Source of the DNA: Bacillota bacterium
GTDB taxonomy: Bacteria > Bacillota > Clostridia > Lachnospirales > Anaerotignaceae
DNA: 64,000 nt
Reading direction: 5' to 3'
Assembly (NCBI GenBank): GCA_019422105.1
Contig: JAHZDZ010000003.1
Span: forward strand, 120,677 to 184,676
Every line of letters starts with the position of its first letter. The first letter of the stretch is position 1. The position numbers and the translations under genes were made by a program. The notes beneath the pieces were generated by a model. The model made no database searches, was not told the origin of the DNA, and worked only from the letters and a program-made list of their open reading frames with translations. This document shows, one piece after another, positions 60,653 to 64,000 of the stretch.

Positions 60653-61027
60653 ATGTTTGAGGTGGAGCAGATTTTTATCAGAGGCGCAATCACGGCGGAC
60701 AAAAATGAGAAAAATGAGATACTGAAAAAAACCAGAACGCTGCTGGAGGAAATAATAAGGGAAAACAGTATTGTAAAGGAGGATATTCTCTCTATCCTCT
60801 TTACCGCCACCAGGGATTTGGATGCGGTTTATCCGGCGGTTGCGGCAAGGGAAATTGGGCTTACAGAGGCCGCCCTCATGTGTGTTCAGGAAATGTATGT
60901 GCAGGGAAGCCTTGAAAAATGCATTCGTGTTATGGTGACGGCGGCAAGTAATAAAAAGCAGTGTGAGGCGGTTCATGTTTACAGGGAGAAAGCGGAGATA
61001 CTGCGGCCTGATTTGAAAAGAAATTGA
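60653..61027 (+). CDS. aroH: Chorismate mutase, AroH type
   Basis: 124 residues. IFIRGAITADKNEKNEILKK, then LLEEIIRENSIVKEDILSIL, TRDLDAVYPAVAAREIG and MCVQEMYVQGSLEKCIRVMV, the trimeric AroH pattern. It converts chorismate to prephenate for Phe/Tyr synthesis. ATG 60653 leaves only about 2 nt after AAAAGG; GTG 60662 has better spacing and is an equally good start. It lies between the flavoprotein and cmk, co-transcribed. Confidence 0.92.
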   Translation: MFEVEQIFIRGAITADKNEKNEILKKTRTLLEEIIRENSIVKEDILSILFTATRDLDAVYPAVAAREIGLTEAALMCVQEMYVQGSLEKCIRVMVTAASNKKQCEAVHVYREKAEILRPDLKRN

Positions 61028-61039
61028 GGGGGAAAAGGC

Positions 61040-61744
61040 ATGAAAAGGTTTGCTGTGGCAGTGGACGGGCCTGCGGGCTCCGGCAAGAGCACTCTGGCGA
61101 AGAAAATTGCGGAAAGGCTGGGTCTTCTCTATGTGGATACAGGAGCAATGTACAGGGCGGTTGCCTATTATTGTATGAAAAACGGTATTCCAACGGGAGA
61201 CGAGGATGCGGTAAATGCTGCCTTGAAGGATATTCACATGGACGTCAGACAGGAGGACGGTGTTCAGGCCATCTACATTAACGGGGAAGCTGTCAATGAC
61301 AAAATACGTACCCCTGAGGCCGGAAAGGGTGCTTCCGATGTGGCTGTATTTTTGAGAGTCAGGGAAAAGCTTGTGGAGGTACAGCGAGGGTTGGCGGAGA
61401 ATACCGGCGTCATTATGGATGGAAGGGATATAGGCACCAATGTGCTCAAAACGGCGGAGGTGAAAATTTATTTGACTGCCTCCGTGGAGGAGAGAACCAG
61501 GCGGCGCATGGCGGATTTTGAAGCGATGGGTGAGCGGTGTGACTTTGACGCAGTGAGAGAACAAATTATGGCAAGGGATAAAAATGATACGGAGAGGGAG
61601 CACAATCCCCTCAGAAAAGCGGCCGATGCCATAGAGGTTGATACCACCGGAAAAGAAATTGATGAGAATGTGGAAGAAATCATAGAAATTATAAAGAGAA
61701 TAACGGGCGCGGCGAATGACAAAGGAAACAGTACAAAAAGCTAA
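61040..61744 (+). CDS. cmk: Cytidylate kinase
   Basis: 234 residues. FAVAVDGPAGSGKSTLAKKI (P-loop), LLYVDTGAMYRAVA, MDGRDIGTNVL, VKIYLTASVEERTRRRM and DTTGKEIDENVEEI. It phosphorylates (d)CMP in nucleotide recycling. The start has GAGGGGGAAA upstream. plsC follows after 44 bp, then ispH-rpsA: a common clostridial order. Confidence 0.96.
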   Translation: MKRFAVAVDGPAGSGKSTLAKKIAERLGLLYVDTGAMYRAVAYYCMKNGIPTGDEDAVNAALKDIHMDVRQEDGVQAIYINGEAVNDKIRTPEAGKGASDVAVFLRVREKLVEVQRGLAENTGVIMDGRDIGTNVLKTAEVKIYLTASVEERTRRRMADFEAMGERCDFDAVREQIMARDKNDTEREHNPLRKAADAIEVDTTGKEIDENVEEIIEIIKRITGAANDKGNSTKS

Positions 61745-61788
61745 GCGATAACACAGTATAATAAATGAAAAGTAAAAAAGGTGAAGTT

Positions 61789-62379
61789 ATGTTTTGCAGA
61801 ATAGCGAAAATGGTGACATGGGTTTACATCAGGCTGATATTTCGATTTAAAGTAATCGGCAGTGAAAATATACCAAAAAAAGGCGGGGCGGTTTTGTGCT
61901 CCAACCATATGAGCAATTACGATCCTGTGGCGGTGGTTGCGGGCATGAAGCGCATGCCTCATTACCTGGCGAAAAAGGAGCTTTTTGAAACGCCCTTTGT
62001 TTCCTGGATAGTAAGGCATTTGAAGGCGTTTCCCATCGACCGCAGCCAGACAGACATGACGGCGTTCAAAACAGCGGTGAATCTATTGAAAAGCGGCGAG
62101 ATTGTGGGTATTTTCGCACAGGGCACCAGAGTAAAGGAGGGCGAGGCCAGGGAAGCGAAGGCAGGCGTGGCGCTGTTTGCGCTGAAAGCACAGGTTCCTG
62201 TAATCCCTGTCTGTATCACAGGAAACTACAAGCTTTTTTCCAGAGTTACCGTCCATTACGGCGAGCCCATTACACTGGAGGAATACAGGGGAAAACGGGT
62301 AAAAACAGAGCAGCTTTCTGAAATTGCGGAGAGCATTATGGAAAAAATAAATGAAATGAAGGTACAGGAGGTATCCTGA
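61789..62379 (+). CDS. plsC: 1-acyl-sn-glycerol-3-phosphate acyltransferase
   Basis: 196 residues from ATG 61789 (AAAGGTGAAG upstream; the frame extends to 61765). Catalytic SNHMSNYDPV (HX4D), then FPIDRSQTDMTAFKT, IFAQGTRVKEGE (FPEGTR-like motif with Q in place of E) and VPVIPVCITGNYKLF. It acylates lysophosphatidic acid at the membrane in phospholipid synthesis. Its stop overlaps the next start (TGATG). Confidence 0.92.
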   Translation: MFCRIAKMVTWVYIRLIFRFKVIGSENIPKKGGAVLCSNHMSNYDPVAVVAGMKRMPHYLAKKELFETPFVSWIVRHLKAFPIDRSQTDMTAFKTAVNLLKSGEIVGIFAQGTRVKEGEAREAKAGVALFALKAQVPVIPVCITGNYKLFSRVTVHYGEPITLEEYRGKRVKTEQLSEIAESIMEKINEMKVQEVS

Positions 62380-64000
62380 TGGAAATAATACCGGCGGAAT
62401 CAGCAGGCTTTTGCTTTGGCGTAAACAGGGCCATTGAAGCGGTTTATGGGCAGATGGGAAAGGGAAAGCTTTATACCTATGGGCCTCTGATTCACAACAA
62501 GGAAGTAAACAGGGATTTGGAAAGAAACGGCGTGAAATGTATCAGCTCTCTGGATGAAATCTCAGAAGGGACAGTTGTGCTGAGAAGTCACGGCGTTGGA
62601 AAGAAGATATATGAGGACTTAGAGCAAAAAGGCATAACCTATATAGACGGAACTTGCCCGTTTGTTAAGAAAATACATCAAATTGTCAGAGAGCATGACG
62701 AAAAGGGAGAACAAATCATTATAATCGGCGACAGCACACATCCAGAGGTTAGGGGAATCAACGGCTGGTGCAGGGAGAGTGCCATAATTGTTGACGCTGC
62801 GGAGGATTTGCAGAATTTACAATTGAGTTTGGACAAAAAATATGCTATTGTAGTACAAACGACTTTTCGTTATTCCAAGTTTGAGGAAATTATTTCTGCG
62901 CTGCGAAGCAGGGGACTTGAGGCCGAGATATTCAATACTATCTGTTCCGCTACGTCAAAGAGGCAGGAGGAAGCGATTGCGCTTTCCAAAAAGGTTGACA
63001 AAATGATTGTCATCGGCGACAAAAAAAGCTCCAATACCCAAAAATTATATGAAATCTGCAAAAAAAATTGTAAGAATACATTTTATATTGAAACAATTGA
63101 AGATTTAGTGTTGAATATTTTCCGCAATGATGATAAAATTGGAATAACTGCTGGTGCGTCAACCCCACCGGCTATAATTAAGGAGGTAATTAGTACAATG
63201 AGCGAAGTACAAAACGATGCAGTACAAAATATTGAAGAGGGTGAAGAACTTACATTCCAACAGCTTTTAGACCAGTCATTTGTTAGTTTACATACAGGTG
63301 ATATCGTAAAAGGAACCGTAATCTCTGTATCCAACGAGGAAGTTTCCGTAAATCTTGGCTATAAATCAGACGGCATTATTCCAAGAGGGGAATTTTCAAG
63401 CGACGCTAATGTAGTCCCAAGCAAAATTTTAAACGCGGGGGATGAGATTGAGGTATTTGTTGTTCGTGTAAATGACGGTGACGGAAACGTTCTTCTCTCC
63501 AAGAAACGTATTGAAGCACAAAAAGGAATGGAAGATATCGAAGCAGCATTCAATGAGAAAACACCTGTTACAGGTAAAGTGACTGAAATCGTTAAAGGCG
63601 GTATCATTGCGGTTGTAAACGGTGTTCGTGTCTTTATTCCATCCTCCCAGGTTTCCAACAGGTTTGTTGAGGACTTAAGTGTGTTTAAGGGACAGGAGCT
63701 TACCTTTAATATAATTGAGCTGGACAGAACAAAGCGCCGTATTATTGGCGGACGTAAGGAAATGATCCAGAAGGAAATCAATGAAAAGAAAGCGGAACTG
63801 TTTGCTAAAATAGAAATCGGATCCAAGATTACCGGCACTGTCAGCAGGCTTACAGATTTTGGCGCGTTTGTTGACTTGGGCGGCGTTGACGGTTTAATCC
63901 ATATTTCTGAAATGTCATGGGGACGCATCTCAAATCCGAAGGAAGTTCTCTCCGAGGGACAGAGCGTTGACTGTATTGTGCTTGATGTCGACAAAGAGAA
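62379..64000 (+). CDS. ispH: IspH-ribosomal protein S1 fusion (partial, runs off the window)
   Basis: An open frame from ATG 62379 (CAGGAGG upstream) to the window end. The first 270 residues are IspH (HMBPP reductase, last step of the MEP pathway): ESAGFCFGVNRA, GPLIHNKEV, VVLRSHGVGK, DGTCPFVKKIH, GDSTHPEVRG, NTICSATSKRQEEA (three Fe-S cysteines) and GASTPPAIIKEVI. It continues in frame into S1 RNA-binding domains: SLHTGDIVKGTVISVSNEE, GKVTEIVKGGIIAVVNGVRV, and GSKITGTVSRLTDFGAFVDLGG. Met 274 (63198) has its own AAGGAGG 8 nt upstream, so a separate S1 protein can also be started. The fusion is known in many Clostridia. The 3' end is not in the window. Confidence 0.95.
   Translation, partial: MEIIPAESAGFCFGVNRAIEAVYGQMGKGKLYTYGPLIHNKEVNRDLERNGVKCISSLDEISEGTVVLRSHGVGKKIYEDLEQKGITYIDGTCPFVKKIHQIVREHDEKGEQIIIIGDSTHPEVRGINGWCRESAIIVDAAEDLQNLQLSLDKKYAIVVQTTFRYSKFEEIISALRSRGLEAEIFNTICSATSKRQEEAIALSKKVDKMIVIGDKKSSNTQKLYEICKKNCKNTFYIETIEDLVLNIFRNDDKIGITAGASTPPAIIKEVISTMSEVQNDAVQNIEEGEELTFQQLLDQSFVSLHTGDIVKGTVISVSNEEVSVNLGYKSDGIIPRGEFSSDANVVPSKILNAGDEIEVFVVRVNDGDGNVLLSKKRIEAQKGMEDIEAAFNEKTPVTGKVTEIVKGGIIAVVNGVRVFIPSSQVSNRFVEDLSVFKGQELTFNIIELDRTKRRIIGGRKEMIQKEINEKKAELFAKIEIGSKITGTVSRLTDFGAFVDLGGVDGLIHISEMSWGRISNPKEVLSEGQSVDCIVLDVDKE

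Overview
The window is a chromosomal segment of a spore-forming, low-to-mid GC Firmicute of the class Clostridia, most likely a Lachnospirales-type anaerobe (inference). The grounds are a single-chain pyruvate carboxylase, a fused ispH-rpsA gene, mcsA-mcsB-clpC, a protease-like/scpA/scpB/dacF cluster, a collagen-like spore-surface protein and a SpoVD-type penicillin-binding protein. No rRNA, tRNA, CRISPR array, phage structural gene or conjugation gene was recognised.

Layout. 1-1577: end of a surface-type protein, a terminator, then a fragment of a SpoVD-like transpeptidase gene carrying its SxxK and SxN motifs. 1578-16898: an accessory segment holding two solute-binding lipoprotein + hybrid histidine kinase pairs, a collagen-like protein with a frameshift, a small protein and three consecutive serine recombinases. 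16604-16900: the missing 3' end of the same SpoVD-like gene, on the opposite strand. 17430-23885: murE-murF-mraY-murD-ftsW. 24374-28390: mcsA-mcsB-clpC without ctsR. 29299-34401: a flavinylated lipoprotein oxidoreductase, an XRE regulator and SLOG protein, and radA. 34914-41710: pyc, a lipoprotein, a phosphonoacetate-hydrolase-like enzyme and its divergent LysR regulator. About 41749-41920: a probable structured RNA. 42107-47405: smc and ftsY. 48007-52616: a YitT protein, a DacF, a lipoprotein and azlCD. 53280-57973: M50-like protein, scpA, scpB, a second DacF, rluB. 58260-64000: DUF1905, histidine phosphatase, HI0933-type flavoprotein, chorismate mutase, cmk, plsC and ispH-rpsA (cut by the window end).

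The most notable observation is that the SpoVD-like gene is split by what looks like a site-specific DNA inversion. Flipping 1578-16898 rejoins the two parts in frame at a GG dinucleotide (DEPQ|GVYY). The two non-gene arms then come together as a 40-bp imperfect palindrome around the same GG, which is the architecture of a large-serine-integrase attP. Three serine recombinase genes lie inside the segment. This suggests a self-encoded inversion that interrupts a sporulation or cell-wall gene, different from the usual excision-type intervening element. The gene fragment is also cut at its 5' side near 829, so flipping alone would not restore a full-length protein from the DNA seen here.

Other points of interest are a structured ncRNA candidate upstream of smc, an 86-bp tandem repeat after ftsY related to hairpins elsewhere in the window, a 235-bp MITE-like element with terminal inverted repeats after rluB, a dispersed repeat carrying an outward extended -10 promoter, and an M50-type protein with a degenerate HExxH motif.
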